From the NCBI GenBank assembly GCA_028868995.1, contig JAGWTH010000001.1, positions 163,279 through 227,278 on the forward strand: a DNA stretch of 64,000 nt, written 5' to 3'. The position numbers and the translations under genes are program-made. The notes under the pieces were generated by a model. That model searched no databases. It was not told the DNA's origin and saw nothing but the letters and a program-made list of their open reading frames with translations. The DNA is from Burkholderiales bacterium (GTDB lineage Bacteria > Pseudomonadota > Gammaproteobacteria > Burkholderiales > Burkholderiaceae_C). This document shows, piece after piece, positions 1-12,700 of the stretch (positions are counted from its first letter, which is position 1; each line of letters opens with the position of its first letter).

Positions 1-102
1 CGGGTCGGCCTGCTGGCCGAGGGCGCCGCAGCCCAGGCACGCCAGGAGCAGCCCGGCCAGCCAGGACGGCAGGCGCGCATCGAATCGGAACCCCCTCGCC
101 AT
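1..102 (-). CDS. Partial exported protein, N-terminus only
   Basis: Reading leftward from an ATG at 102, the frame stays open for 34 codons to the window edge. The product starts with basic residues and then a hydrophobic stretch (WLAGLLLACLGCGALG), which looks like a signal peptide; the Cys residues after LLA and LG would fit a lipoprotein processing site. Nothing can be said about function because the mature part lies outside the window. It is divergent from the hydratase gene at 202. The short length makes even the reading frame uncertain. Confidence 0.4.
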   Translation of the reverse strand, partial: MARGFRFDARLPSWLAGLLLACLGCGALGQQADP

Positions 103-201
103 GCCCCCCATTCTGGGCCCTGGGCCCCCGGCCGGGCCAGACCCGCCCGGTGGCCGGCCGCGAGCGGCTAGCATCCGGGGATCACTCCAAGGAGACACCG
201 C

Positions 202-969
202 ATGCCCAGCCCGGTGCAGACCGTGGCGGACGCGCTGGCCAGCGCCTACCGCCTGCATCGTCCCAGCGACGCGACGCCGTACGAGAACCTGCTCGCCCAG
301 GCGGAGGAAGCCTACGCGGTGCAGGACGCGGTCGGGCGCAGCCTAGTCTGGTTCGACCGGCCGGTGCCGCAGCACTGGAAATCGGGCGGTCCCTCGCGCT
401 CCGCCCCCCTGACCCACGCGCCCCTGCCGCCGCAGCGCGTGTGGGCCAGCCCCGCCGATGCGAGCGGCGCCCGGTTCAACCTGCGCTTCATCGAGGCCGA
501 GGTGGCGCTGCGCCTGGCGCGCGAGGTCACGCCCGCCGACGCGCAGTCCTTCGACCCGTCGGCGGCGCCCGACTGGCTCGACGGCATGGCGGTCTCCATC
601 GAGGTGGTCGACTCGCGCTGGCAGCAGGCGCGCACGGCCGGCGCGCTGCTGCGCCTGGCCGACCTGCAGTCGCACGGCGCGCTGGTGCTGGGTGCCTGGC
701 ATCCCTTCGCCGCGCGCGACTGGGCGCGGCAAGTCTGCACCGTGCAGATCGGCAAGGGGGCCCCGCAGTCCTTCCGCGGCACGCATTCGCTGGGCGACCC
801 GGCCTGGCTGCTGCCGACCTGGCTGCGCCACGTCACGCGCCACGGCGCCACCGTGCCGGCCGGGACCGTGGTCACCACCGGCACCTGGTGCGGGCTGCTG
901 GAGGCGCGTGCCGGCGACACGGTGCGCGCGGCGTTCGAAGGCATCGGCGAAGCCGAGATCCATCTCTGA
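202..969 (+). CDS. 2-keto-4-pentenoate hydratase-like protein (FAH superfamily)
   Basis: The 255-residue product resembles the MhpD/fumarylacetoacetate hydrolase-type hydratases that act on 2-keto-4-pentenoates in meta-cleavage pathways. The metal-site Glu pair is visible as FIEAEVAL near residue 95, and the C-terminal half has the family pattern PAGTVVTTGTWCG. The ATG at 202 follows AAGGAGA with good spacing. No aromatic ring-cleavage genes lie nearby, so the natural substrate is open. The next gene begins immediately after its stop, suggesting co-transcription with the MFS carrier. The family call is firm, the substrate is not. Confidence 0.8.
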   Translation: MPSPVQTVADALASAYRLHRPSDATPYENLLAQAEEAYAVQDAVGRSLVWFDRPVPQHWKSGGPSRSAPLTHAPLPPQRVWASPADASGARFNLRFIEAEVALRLAREVTPADAQSFDPSAAPDWLDGMAVSIEVVDSRWQQARTAGALLRLADLQSHGALVLGAWHPFAARDWARQVCTVQIGKGAPQSFRGTHSLGDPAWLLPTWLRHVTRHGATVPAGTVVTTGTWCGLLEARAGDTVRAAFEGIGEAEIHL

Positions 970-970
970 A

Positions 971-2212
971 TTGAACCCCGCCGCCTCCCCCCGCAGCGCC
1001 TGGCTGATGCTGCTGGTGCTGATCTCGGGCTTCGCGCTGAGCCAAGCCTTCCGCACGGCCGCGGGCATCATGGCGCCGCCCCTGCAGCAGGCCTTCGGGC
1101 TGACGCCGCAGCAGCTGGGCCTGTTCGCCGCGGCCTTCCACTTCTCGTTCGCCGCACCGCAGCTGTTCATGGGCATGGGCATCGACGTGTACGGGCCCAA
1201 GCGAACCGTGGTCGCCGTGTTCCCGCTGGCCATCGCCGGCGCGCTGGTGACCGCCACGGCCACCGGCTATCCGCTGCTGATCCTGGGCCAGGTGCTCACC
1301 GGCATCGGCTGCGCGCCGGCCTTCCTGGTGTGCACGGTGTTCATCTCGCGCCGCTTCCCGCTCGAGCGCTTCGCGGCCGTCAACGGGGCGGCCCTGGGCA
1401 TCGGCTCGGTCGGCCTGCTGCTCACGGGCACGCCGCTCGCGTGGATCATCGAACACCTGTCCTGGCGCGCCGGCTTCTTCGCGCTGGCCGCCTGCGCGGC
1501 GGCGGCCTGGCTGGCGATCGCGCTGCTGGTGCGCGACGAGCCCCGGTCCGGCGCCCACCAGGCCGTGGACGTGCTGGGCGCCCTGCGCGGCTACGGCGAG
1601 CTGTTCCGGCTGCCGCACACGCTGGGCATCATCGGCCTGGCCCTCTTCAGCTATGCGGCCTTCATGGCCCTGCGCGGGCTGTGGCTGACGCCGCTGCTGA
1701 TCGAGCGCTACGGCTTCACGCTGGTGCAGACCGGCAACGTCGCGATCGCGCTGTCGGTGCTGGGCATGTTCAGCGCGCCGCTGTTCGGCCGGCTGGACCC
1801 CGGCGAGCGGCGGCGGCGCGGCTGGATCCTCGCCTGCGCGCTGCTCACCGCGCTGATGTTCTTCGGCATGGCCCTGCGCCCGGGCGCGGCGCTGGAGGTC
1901 GCGCTCGCACTCGCAGTCAGCCTGCTCTCGGGCTTCGGCACCCTGCAGTACGCGGACGTGCGTTCGGCCTACCCGGCGCGCATGACCGGGCGCGCCATGG
2001 CGGTGTTCACCATGGCCATGTTCCTGGGTGTGGCCCTCATGCAGGGGCTCACCGGCGGCATCGCCTCGGCGGCGCAAGCGCGGCACGTGGAGCGCTACGC
2101 GGCGGTGATGGCGGCCATCGGCGGCTTCCTGTGCCTGGGCGCGCTGCTGTTCCGGCTGTTGCCGGCCCCAGCCGGCAAGGGTTTGGCCGAACGGTCACAA
2201 TCGGCGCCATGA
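971..2212 (+). CDS. MFS transporter
   Basis: A membrane protein of about 413 residues with some 12 hydrophobic segments, of the major facilitator superfamily. The loop between helices 2 and 3 has a family-like pattern (MGIDVYGPKR). The start is uncertain: a TTG at 971 is only one base after the hydratase stop, and an ATG at 1007 would give a protein 12 residues shorter; I chose 971 because the coding signal extends upstream. Its last four bases overlap the SlyD-like gene (ATGA), so the three genes likely form one operon. Substrate unknown. Confidence 0.8.
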   Translation: MNPAASPRSAWLMLLVLISGFALSQAFRTAAGIMAPPLQQAFGLTPQQLGLFAAAFHFSFAAPQLFMGMGIDVYGPKRTVVAVFPLAIAGALVTATATGYPLLILGQVLTGIGCAPAFLVCTVFISRRFPLERFAAVNGAALGIGSVGLLLTGTPLAWIIEHLSWRAGFFALAACAAAAWLAIALLVRDEPRSGAHQAVDVLGALRGYGELFRLPHTLGIIGLALFSYAAFMALRGLWLTPLLIERYGFTLVQTGNVAIALSVLGMFSAPLFGRLDPGERRRRGWILACALLTALMFFGMALRPGAALEVALALAVSLLSGFGTLQYADVRSAYPARMTGRAMAVFTMAMFLGVALMQGLTGGIASAAQARHVERYAAVMAAIGGFLCLGALLFRLLPAPAGKGLAERSQSAP

Positions 2213-2685
2213 AGATCGCCAAGGACACCGTCGTCACCCTGCACTACAAGGTGGCGGACGCCAGCGGCCGCCTGATCGAGCAGAGCAAGGACCCCATGGT
2301 CTACCTGCACGGCGGCTACGAGAACACCCTGCCGAAGATCGAGGAAGCCCTGGAGGGCCGCGAACCCGGCTACGAGACCACCCTGCAGCTGCAGCCCGAG
2401 GACGCTTTCGGCCAGCGCGACGAGTCGCTGGTGCGCGTGATCCCGAAAAGCGAGTTCCCGCCCGGGGTGAAGGTCGGCGGCCAGCTCGAGGGCCGCACCG
2501 ACGACGGCCAGCCGCACGTGTTCCACGTCATGAAGATCAAGGGGCAGGAAGTGCACCTGGACGGCAACCATCCGCTGGCGGGCCGGGCGCTGCGCTTCAC
2601 GCTCAAGGTCACGGGTGTGCGCACCGCATCCCCCGAAGAGATCGAGCACCGGCACGTGCACGGCGAGCACGGCCACCACCACTGA
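2209..2685 (+). CDS. FKBP-type peptidyl-prolyl isomerase, SlyD-like
   Basis: A 158-residue protein with the FKBP fold interrupted by an insert-in-flap domain, as in SlyD: the isomerase part opens with VVTLHYKVADASGRLIEQS and the motif NHPLAGRALRF closes it. The tail is His-rich (HRHVHGEHGHHH), which in SlyD binds nickel and other metals; here it is short. Probable roles are cytosolic folding assistance and metal handling. The ATG at 2209 overlaps the upstream transporter stop by four bases, implying translational coupling. SlyD and the related FkpB are hard to separate without alignment, so no symbol is given. Confidence 0.85.
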   Translation: MKIAKDTVVTLHYKVADASGRLIEQSKDPMVYLHGGYENTLPKIEEALEGREPGYETTLQLQPEDAFGQRDESLVRVIPKSEFPPGVKVGGQLEGRTDDGQPHVFHVMKIKGQEVHLDGNHPLAGRALRFTLKVTGVRTASPEEIEHRHVHGEHGHHH

Positions 2686-2689
2686 CGCC

Positions 2690-3727
2690 ATGACCACCGC
2701 CGCTTCGCCCGTCCTCGCCGTGAAGCCGCTCGGCTTCCCCTGGGAGACCGCCGATCCCTTCCTGTTCTGCGCCTACCACGACGACGCCTATCCGCGCGGC
2801 AACGGCGCGATGGGGCCGGCCGCGTCGCTGGCGGGGCGCGACCTCGGGCAGGACTTCAGCCGCAAGGACGGCTGGAGCATGTACCACGGCGAGACGGTGC
2901 CCGGCTTCCCGGCGCATCCGCATCGCGGCTTCGAGACCGTGACCATCGTGCGCCGGGGCCTGATCGACCACAGCGACTCGCTGGGCGCCGTGGCGCGCTT
3001 CGGCGGCGGCGACGTCCAGTGGGTCACCGCGGGCGCGGGGATCGTGCACACCGAGATGTTCCCGCTGCTCAGGACCGGCGAGGACAACCCGCTGGAGCTG
3101 TTCCAGGTCTGGCTCAACCTGCCCAAGCGCAGCAAGATGGCCGCGCCGCACTTCACCATGTTCTGGAACGAGCAGGTGCCGCGCCGCGTCCTCGCCGACG
3201 AGGCCGGCCGCCGCGCGGAAGTGGCCGTGATCGCCGGGCGCTTCGGCGACGCCGCGCCGCTGGCGCCGCCGCCCGACTCCTGGGCGGCGCAGGCCGAGGC
3301 CGACGTCGCGATCTGGACCCTGCGGCTGGACGCGGGCGCGAGCTTCCGGCTGCCGCCCGCGCAGGGCGCCGGCACGCGCCGCACGCTCTACTTCTTCAAG
3401 GGTGCCGGCGCCGCGGTGGCCGGCCGCGCGGTGCAGGGGCCGGTGGCCATCACGCTGGACGCCGCCTCGGAAGTCGAACTGCGTGCCGGCGACACGGAAT
3501 GCGAGTTCCTCCTGCTGCAAGGCCGCCCGATTGGCGAGCCGGTGGCGCAGTACGGCCCCTTCGTGATGAACACCCAGCAGGAGATCATGCAGGCGCTGCA
3601 GGACTACCGCCGCACGCAGTTCGGCGGCTGGTCCTTCGGCGATGCGGCGCCGGTGCACGGCAGCGAGCCGAGGCGCTTCGCGCGCTATCCGGACGGGCAC
3701 GAGGAGACCCCTGCGGCGTCCTCCTGA
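2690..3727 (+). CDS. Pirin family protein
   Basis: A 345-residue bicupin protein. The N-terminal cupin carries the pirin metal motif FPAHPHRGFETVT, and GGDVQWVTAGAGIVHTEM follows, both diagnostic of pirins. Family members bind iron; some have quercetinase activity and others act as redox-dependent regulators, so the role here is unspecified. The ATG at 2690 is four bases after the SlyD-like stop, so it is probably the last gene of the operon that starts at 202. A convergent terminator follows. The length is somewhat above the usual 230-300 residues because of an extended C-terminus. Confidence 0.88.
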   Translation: MTTAASPVLAVKPLGFPWETADPFLFCAYHDDAYPRGNGAMGPAASLAGRDLGQDFSRKDGWSMYHGETVPGFPAHPHRGFETVTIVRRGLIDHSDSLGAVARFGGGDVQWVTAGAGIVHTEMFPLLRTGEDNPLELFQVWLNLPKRSKMAAPHFTMFWNEQVPRRVLADEAGRRAEVAVIAGRFGDAAPLAPPPDSWAAQAEADVAIWTLRLDAGASFRLPPAQGAGTRRTLYFFKGAGAAVAGRAVQGPVAITLDAASEVELRAGDTECEFLLLQGRPIGEPVAQYGPFVMNTQQEIMQALQDYRRTQFGGWSFGDAAPVHGSEPRRFARYPDGHEETPAASS

Positions 3728-3746
3728 ACGTCCTGGATCCCCAAGA

Positions 3747-3772
3747 CAAGACGCGCCCGAAGGCGCGTCTTG
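3747..3772. terminator. Bidirectional terminator between pirin gene and gapA
   Basis: A perfect 11-bp inverted repeat (CAAGACGCGCC / GGCGCGTCTTG) closes on a CGAA loop and sits between two convergent genes. There is no long T-tract in either direction, so efficiency is uncertain, but the placement fits a shared terminator. Confidence 0.65.
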
Positions 3773-3790
3773 CGTGGAGGCGTCAGCGGC

Positions 3791-6835
<3,045 letters not shown>

Positions 6836-7001
6836 CGAGGGCAGCTCCGGGGAAGGGAATCGGGAAAAGGAAACCATTCATTTTAAGGGACCCGTCCGGC
6901 GCGGACGGGCGGGCCACTTCGCATACCGTGCCGCAGGCATCGCATACAGTCGGGACCATGAAGGGCCTGCATCTGGCCGGAACGCGGCAGGAAGGAATGG
7001 G

Positions 7002-7700
7002 ATGGGAACCGCGCAGGCGATGATCCTGGCGGCCGGGCGCGGCGAGCGCATGCGGCCCCTGACCGACACGACGCCGAAGCCGCTGCTGCCGGTGCGCGGC
7101 AAGCCGCTGCTGGAATACCACCTGGACGCCTTCGCGCGCGCCGGCTTCCGCGAGGTGGTGGTCAACACGGCCTGGCTCGGCGAGCAGATCGAGCAGCGCT
7201 ACGGCCCGGGCACCGCGCAGGGCGTGCGCATCGCCTATTCGCACGAGGGCCGCGATTTCGGCGGCGCGCTGGAGACGGCCGGCGGCATCGCGCGCGCCCT
7301 GCCGCTGCTGGCGGAGGTGTTCTGGCTGGTGGCGGGGGATGTCTTCATGCCGCAGTTCGAGTTCACCCGAGCCGCCTACGAGCGCTTCGCCGCCGGGGGC
7401 CGGCTGGCCCACCTGTTCCTGGTGCCCAACCCGCCCCACAACCCGAAGGGCGACTTCGGCCTGGCGCCCGGGGGCCTGGCCCTCAACCAGGCCGAGGTGC
7501 GCTACACCTATTCGACCACGGCGCTGCTGCGCCGCGAGCTGCTGGCCGCGCTGCCCAGCGGCAATCCGCAGGGACGCAAGCTCGCGCTCGCGCCCCTGCT
7601 GCGCGCCGCGATGGACCGCGGCGAGGTCAGCGCCGAGCTCTACCCCGGCCCCTGGGTTGACGTGGGCACCCCCGAGCGCCTGGCCCAGCTCAACGCCTGA
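7002..7700 (+). CDS. murU: N-acetylmuramate alpha-1-phosphate uridylyltransferase-like nucleotidyltransferase
   Basis: A 232-residue sugar-nucleotide transferase with the signature AMILAAGRGERMRPLTD at its N-terminus and KPLLPVRGKPLLEYH next. Size and sequence fit MurU, which makes UDP-MurNAc from MurNAc-1-phosphate in the cell-wall recycling shunt that bypasses de novo MurA/MurB steps. Its usual partner kinase AmgK is encoded in this window but 16 kb away, at 23150. It is 18 bp upstream of pepP on the same strand. Glucose-1-phosphate thymidylyltransferase relatives are the alternative, but those are longer. Confidence 0.82.
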   Translation: MGTAQAMILAAGRGERMRPLTDTTPKPLLPVRGKPLLEYHLDAFARAGFREVVVNTAWLGEQIEQRYGPGTAQGVRIAYSHEGRDFGGALETAGGIARALPLLAEVFWLVAGDVFMPQFEFTRAAYERFAAGGRLAHLFLVPNPPHNPKGDFGLAPGGLALNQAEVRYTYSTTALLRRELLAALPSGNPQGRKLALAPLLRAAMDRGEVSAELYPGPWVDVGTPERLAQLNA

Positions 7701-7718
7701 TTCCGGGACAATGGGCGC

Positions 7719-9116
7719 ATGAACACCACCGTGCCCACCTCGCTCTACGCCCAGCGCCGCGCCCGCGTGGCCGCGCAGCTGGGGGCCGACGGCATCGCGC
7801 TGGTGCCGACGGCGCCGGAGCGCCAGCGCAACCGCGACTCCGACTTCCTGTACCGGCACGACAGCTACTTCTACTACCTCACCGGCTTCACCGAGCCCAA
7901 TGCGTGGCTGGTGCTGACGGCCGACGGGCGCAGCACCCTGTTCTGCCAGCCCAAGGACCTGGAACGCGAGATCTGGGACGGCTACCGCCTCGGCCCGGAG
8001 GCCGCGGTGGGCGCCCTGGGCGTCGACGCCGCGCATCCGGTGACCGAGCTGGACTCTCTGCTGCCGAAGCTGCTGGAGAACCGCGGCACGGTGTGGTTTC
8101 CTTTCGCCATCCACCCCGGCCTGGAACAGCGCGTGGCCGGCTGGCTGGACCGCGTGCGCGCCCGCGTGCGCTACGGGGCGCTGTGCCCCGAGCGGCAGGG
8201 TGACCTGTGCGCCGTGCTCGACGAGATGCGCCTGGTGAAGGACGCGCACGAGCAGGACACCATGCGGCGCGCCGCCGCCATCAGCGCCCGTGCCCATGTG
8301 CGCGCCATGCGGTCCAGCGCCCGCATGTTGCGCGCCGGCCAGGACGTGCGCGAGTACCACCTGGACGCGGAGCTGATGCACGAGTTCCGCCTGGGCGGCT
8401 CCCAGTACCCCGCCTACAGCTCGATCGTCGCGGCCGGGCCGAACGCCTGCGTGCTGCACTACCGCGCCGACGTGGCGCCGGTGCGCGCCGGCGAGCTGGT
8501 GCTGATCGACGCCGGCTGCGAGCTCGACGGCTATGCCAGCGACATCACCCGCACCTTCCCCGCCGACGGCCGCTTCACCGGGCCGCAACGCACCCTGTAC
8601 GACCTGGTCCTCGCGTCGCAGGAGGCCGCCGTGGCCGCGACGAAACCGGGGGCGCGCTTCACCGACCCGCACGACGCCGCCGTGCGCGTGCTGGCCCAGG
8701 GCATGCTCGACGTCGGCCTGCTGGATGCGAACAAGGTCGGCACGCTGGACGACGTGATCGACAAGCGCGCCTACTTCCCCTTCTACATGCACCGCACCGG
8801 CCACTGGCTGGGCATGGACGTGCACGACTGCGGCAGCTACGTGGAGCCGGGCGAGGTCGGCCAGGTGAGCGAGCGCAAGGACCCGCTCTCGGGCGAGACG
8901 ATCCAGAACCGGCCGAGCCGCATCCTGCGCCCTGGCATGGTCCTGACCATCGAGCCGGGGATCTACGTGCGCCCCGGCGAGGGTGTGCCGGAGGCCTTCC
9001 ACCACATCGGCATCCGCATCGAGGACGACGCCATCGTGACCGCCGCCGGCTGCGAGCTGATCACCCGCGGCGTGCCGGTCCGGGCGGACGAGATCGAGGC
9101 CCTGATGCGGGAGTGA
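7719..9116 (+). CDS. pepP: Xaa-Pro aminopeptidase (aminopeptidase P)
   Basis: A 465-residue M24 metallopeptidase that removes an N-terminal residue preceding proline. An aminopeptidase-P N-terminal domain comes first, followed by the pita-bread catalytic domain. Probable metal ligands are the two Asp in LIDAGCELDGYASDITRTF, the His in HRTGHWLGMDVHD, and the Glu residues in LTIEPGIYV and GIRIEDD. The length matches the E. coli enzyme closely. It follows murU by 18 bp and is probably co-transcribed with it. Confidence 0.95.
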   Translation: MNTTVPTSLYAQRRARVAAQLGADGIALVPTAPERQRNRDSDFLYRHDSYFYYLTGFTEPNAWLVLTADGRSTLFCQPKDLEREIWDGYRLGPEAAVGALGVDAAHPVTELDSLLPKLLENRGTVWFPFAIHPGLEQRVAGWLDRVRARVRYGALCPERQGDLCAVLDEMRLVKDAHEQDTMRRAAAISARAHVRAMRSSARMLRAGQDVREYHLDAELMHEFRLGGSQYPAYSSIVAAGPNACVLHYRADVAPVRAGELVLIDAGCELDGYASDITRTFPADGRFTGPQRTLYDLVLASQEAAVAATKPGARFTDPHDAAVRVLAQGMLDVGLLDANKVGTLDDVIDKRAYFPFYMHRTGHWLGMDVHDCGSYVEPGEVGQVSERKDPLSGETIQNRPSRILRPGMVLTIEPGIYVRPGEGVPEAFHHIGIRIEDDAIVTAAGCELITRGVPVRADEIEALMRE

Positions 9117-9148
9117 GCCGGCCGGATCGCCAAGAATGGATACCTTGG

Positions 9149-9163
9149 TGACAATTCCTGTCA
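9149..9163. promoter_or_regulatory. Short palindrome upstream of pilin gene
   Basis: TGACA-ATTCC-TGTCA is a perfect 5-bp inverted repeat 86 bp before the pilin start, in the 132-bp gap after pepP. It could be an operator, but a repeat this short can arise by chance and I recognise no matching regulator. Confidence 0.25.
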
Positions 9164-9248
9164 ATCTGCGGGGACCAACCGTGCACTATTTCACGGCCGA
9201 GGTGGTGGCATGGCGATTGCCTTAACGCAGCCTGATCAAGGAATCCCC

Positions 9249-9758
9249 ATGACACGCCATCCGCGCCGCCAGTCCGGTTTCACGCTCATCGAGCTGATCA
9301 TCGCGATGTGCATCGCCGCCATCCTGGGCTCGATCGCGATGAACCAGATGCGCGACTACACCCGCCGCGCGCGCATGTCCGAGGTGGTCATGGCCACCAG
9401 CCAGTGCAAGGGCAAGGTGACCGAGGGCTACCTGGTGCGCGACTCCGCGCCGCCGGCGGGGGGCTGGGACTGCGAAGGCGGCGGCGGCGCCACCGAGTAC
9501 GCGGGCAACGCGCAGACCACCGCCGATGGCTGGATCCGCATTCCCGTCACCAACCTCGATTCCCAGGTGAACGGGCACTACGTCTACATGGTCCCGGCCA
9601 AGATGGGCGGCAACGTCGCGATGAACACGACCAACGACCTGGGCGACAACGTGCAGGGCTGGATCTGCGGCTCCGACTGGGCGCCGGTGCTCAATGCGCT
9701 GCCGGCCAACTGCCGCACGGACATGACCACCTACGCCTCGGACACCTACGGTCCCTGA
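9249..9758 (+). CDS. Type IV pilin-like protein
   Basis: A 169-residue prepilin. The class III leader is short and basic (MTRHPRRQSG), followed by the cleavage and assembly motif GFTLIELIIAM with Gly at -1 and Glu at +5. The hydrophobic alpha-1 helix comes next, then a globular part rich in Gly and Asn. Two Cys near the C-terminus (ICGSDW and LPANCRTD) could form the usual D-loop disulphide. No pilus assembly genes are nearby, so it must use machinery encoded elsewhere. Major and minor pilins cannot be separated here. Confidence 0.85.
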   Translation: MTRHPRRQSGFTLIELIIAMCIAAILGSIAMNQMRDYTRRARMSEVVMATSQCKGKVTEGYLVRDSAPPAGGWDCEGGGGATEYAGNAQTTADGWIRIPVTNLDSQVNGHYVYMVPAKMGGNVAMNTTNDLGDNVQGWICGSDWAPVLNALPANCRTDMTTYASDTYGP

Positions 9759-9789
9759 ACGCGGGCCGCGGCGGGTTGCCGCCGCCGGA

Positions 9790-12700
9790 TCACACCAGGT
9801 TGCGCAGCTCGCGCAGGGCCACCGACAGCATCGCCAGGTCGCCGGAGGGCGCCTCCTGCAGCTCCGCCAGCAGCCGCTGGGCCCGCTCCAGGGCCTGCCG
9901 GTTGCCCCGTTCCCAGCGCTCCAGCACCAGGCTCGCGTCGTCCTCGGCCGGGCTCACGGCCTGCTGCGCGATCGATCGCTGCAGGTCGGCCAGGTCGTCG
10001 GTCAGCGCCAGCCTGGCCAGGCTGTGCCAGTAGCTGTCGGCCGGCAGCAGCTCGATCTGCTGGCGCATGCGCTCCAGGCCCAGGCGCTCGCCCACCCCGG
10101 CATGCACCTGCGCCGTGAGCGCCAGGGGGCGCTGCGTGGCCTCGGCGATCTCGGCGATGTCGAGCGCGCCGAACCAGGACTCGGCGCCGTCCACCGCCAG
10201 CGCGAGCTCCTGCGGCACCGCGGCCGCGAGCCAGCGCTGCGCGCGCGCCGAGGGCGCGGCCGCCTGCTCGCGCTGCGACCGCACCGCCGGCGCGAAGCGC
10301 GCGACCTGCTGCTCGACCGGCTCGTACAGCCGGCGCGACCGCAGGAACCAGGTCGTGGCCCGCGCGAGCAGCGCGTGCAACGCCAGCACCATCTCGGCCT
10401 GCGTTTCGTCGGGCACCGCGTTGTCCAGCGCCTCGATCCGCTGCCACAGCGGCACCAGGCCGAACACCTCGCGACTGGCCAGGTAGGCGCGCACCACCTG
10501 CGGCGGCGTGGCCCCGGTCACCTCGCCCAGGCGGTGCACGAAGGTCGGTCCCACCCGGTTGACCATGCTGTTGAGGACGTGCGTGACGATGATCTCGCGC
10601 CGCAGCGGATGGCGCGGGATGGCTGCGGCGAACTTCTCCTTCAGCCGCGCCGGGAAGTAGCGCTCCAGCGCCGTGGCGATCCAGGGATCCTCCGGCAGGT
10701 CCGAGGCGAGCAGCTCCTGGTCCAGCCACATCTTCGCGTAGGCGAGCAGCACGGCGCGCTCGGGCGTGGTGAGCCCCAGCCCACGCGCGCGGCGCTCGGC
10801 GATCTCCTCTTCGCCGGGCAGGAACTCGATGGCGCGATCGAGCTCGCCTTTCTTCTCCAGGAAGCGGAGGAAGCGCGCCTGCTCCTCCAGCTGGCGCGGC
10901 GCCTGCCGGGCGCCGATCGACAGGGCCTGGGTCTGTAAGTAGTTGTCGCGCAGCACCAGGGCGGCGATCTCGTCGGTCATCTGCGGCAGCAGGGCGTCCC
11001 GCTGCTTCGCCGTGAGCTCGCCGTCGGCCACCGGGATCCCGAGCAGGATCTTGATGTTCACCTCGTGGTCGGAGGTGTCGACGCCGGCGGAGTTGTCGAT
11101 GGCGTCGGTGTTGATCTTCACGCCCGCGAGCGCGGCCTCGATGCGCCCGCGCTGGGTGCAGCCCAGGTTGCCGCCCTCGGCCACCACCCTGCAGCGCAGC
11201 TCGGCGCCGTTCACGCGCACCGCGTCGTTGGCGCGGTCGCCCACTTCGGCGTGGCTCTCGGCCGACGCCTTCACGTAGGTGCCGATGCCGCCGTTGTAGA
11301 GCAGGTCCACGGGCGCCTTCAGGATCGCGTTGACCAGTTCGGCCGGCGTGAGCTGCTGCGCCTCGATCCCCAGCGCCGCGCGCGCCTCGCGTGACAGCGG
11401 AACGGACTTTTCGGAGCGGGACCAGACGCCGCCGCCCTCGGAGATGAGCGTCGCGTCGTAGTCGGCCCAGGAGGAGCGTGGCAGCCGGAACAGCCGTTCG
11501 CGCTCGGCGAAGGACCGCTGCGGATCCGGGTCCGGGTCGATGAACACGTGCCGGTGGTCGAAGGCGGCGACCAGGCGGATGTGCCGCGACAGGAGCATGC
11601 CGTTGCCGAACACGTCGCCGGACATGTCGCCGATGCCCGCCACGGTGAAGTCGCTCGCCTGGGTGTCCACGCCCAGCTCGCGGAAGTGGCGCTTGACGCT
11701 TTCCCAGGCGCCGCGGGCGGTGATGCCCATGGCCTTGTGGTCGTAGCCCTTGCTGCCGCCGGAGGCGAAGGCGTCGTCCAGCCAGAAGCCGTATTCGGCG
11801 GCGATCGCGTTGGCGTGGTCGGAGAAGGTCGCGGTGCCCTTGTCGGCGGCCACCACCAGGTAGGGATCGTCGCCGTCGGCGCGCACCACCTGCGGCGGGG
11901 GCACCGGCCGGCCGGCCACCAGGTTGTCGGTGAGGTCCAGCAGGCCGCGCAGGTAGTCCTGGTAGCAGGCGACGCCCTCCTGCAGGAAGGCCTCGCGGTC
12001 GCTCGCCGGCGGCGCCTTCTTCAGCACGAAGCCGCCCTTGGAGCCGACCGGCACGATCACCGTGTTCTTCACCATCTGCGCCTTCACCAGGCCCAGGACC
12101 TCGGTGCGGAAGTCGTCCGGCCGGTCGGACCAGCGCAGGCCGCCGCGCGCGACCTTGCCGCCGCGCAGGTGGATGCCCTCGAAGCGCGGCGAATAGACCC
12201 AGATCTCCACCAGCGGCTTGGGCCGCGGCAGGCCCGGCACCCGGCGCGAGTCGAGCTTGAAGCTCAGGAAAGGCCGGCGCGGCCCCGGCGCCCCGCTCGC
12301 GCCGACGCCGGTGCGCCAGAAATTCGTGCGCAGCGTGGCCTGCAGGAGCGCCAGCAGCTGGCGCAGCACCCGGTCCTCGTTCAGGTTGCCCACCTTGTCG
12401 AGCGCCTGCTCCAGCGCGTTCACCTGGGAGGCGGCCGCCGCGGCGTCCTGGGCCTGCGGATCGAAGCGCAGCCGGAACAGCGCCACCAGCATGCGGGCGA
12501 TGCGCGGGTGGGCCGCCAGCGTCGCGGCGATGGTCGCCTGCGACTGCGCGAAGCCGATCTGCTGCAGGTACTTCGCGTAGGCGCGCAGGATCACCACCTC
12601 CTCGGCCGCCAGCCCGGCCAGCAGCACCAGCCGGTTGAAGCCGTCGCTCTCCACGTCGCCGCGGAACACCCGCGCGAACGCGTCCTCGAACAGACGCGCG

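Noticed and set aside
9149..9163. Regulated promoter palindrome of the pilin gene as a strong finding
   Set aside because: Only five bp per arm, no matching regulator known; kept only as a low-confidence feature.
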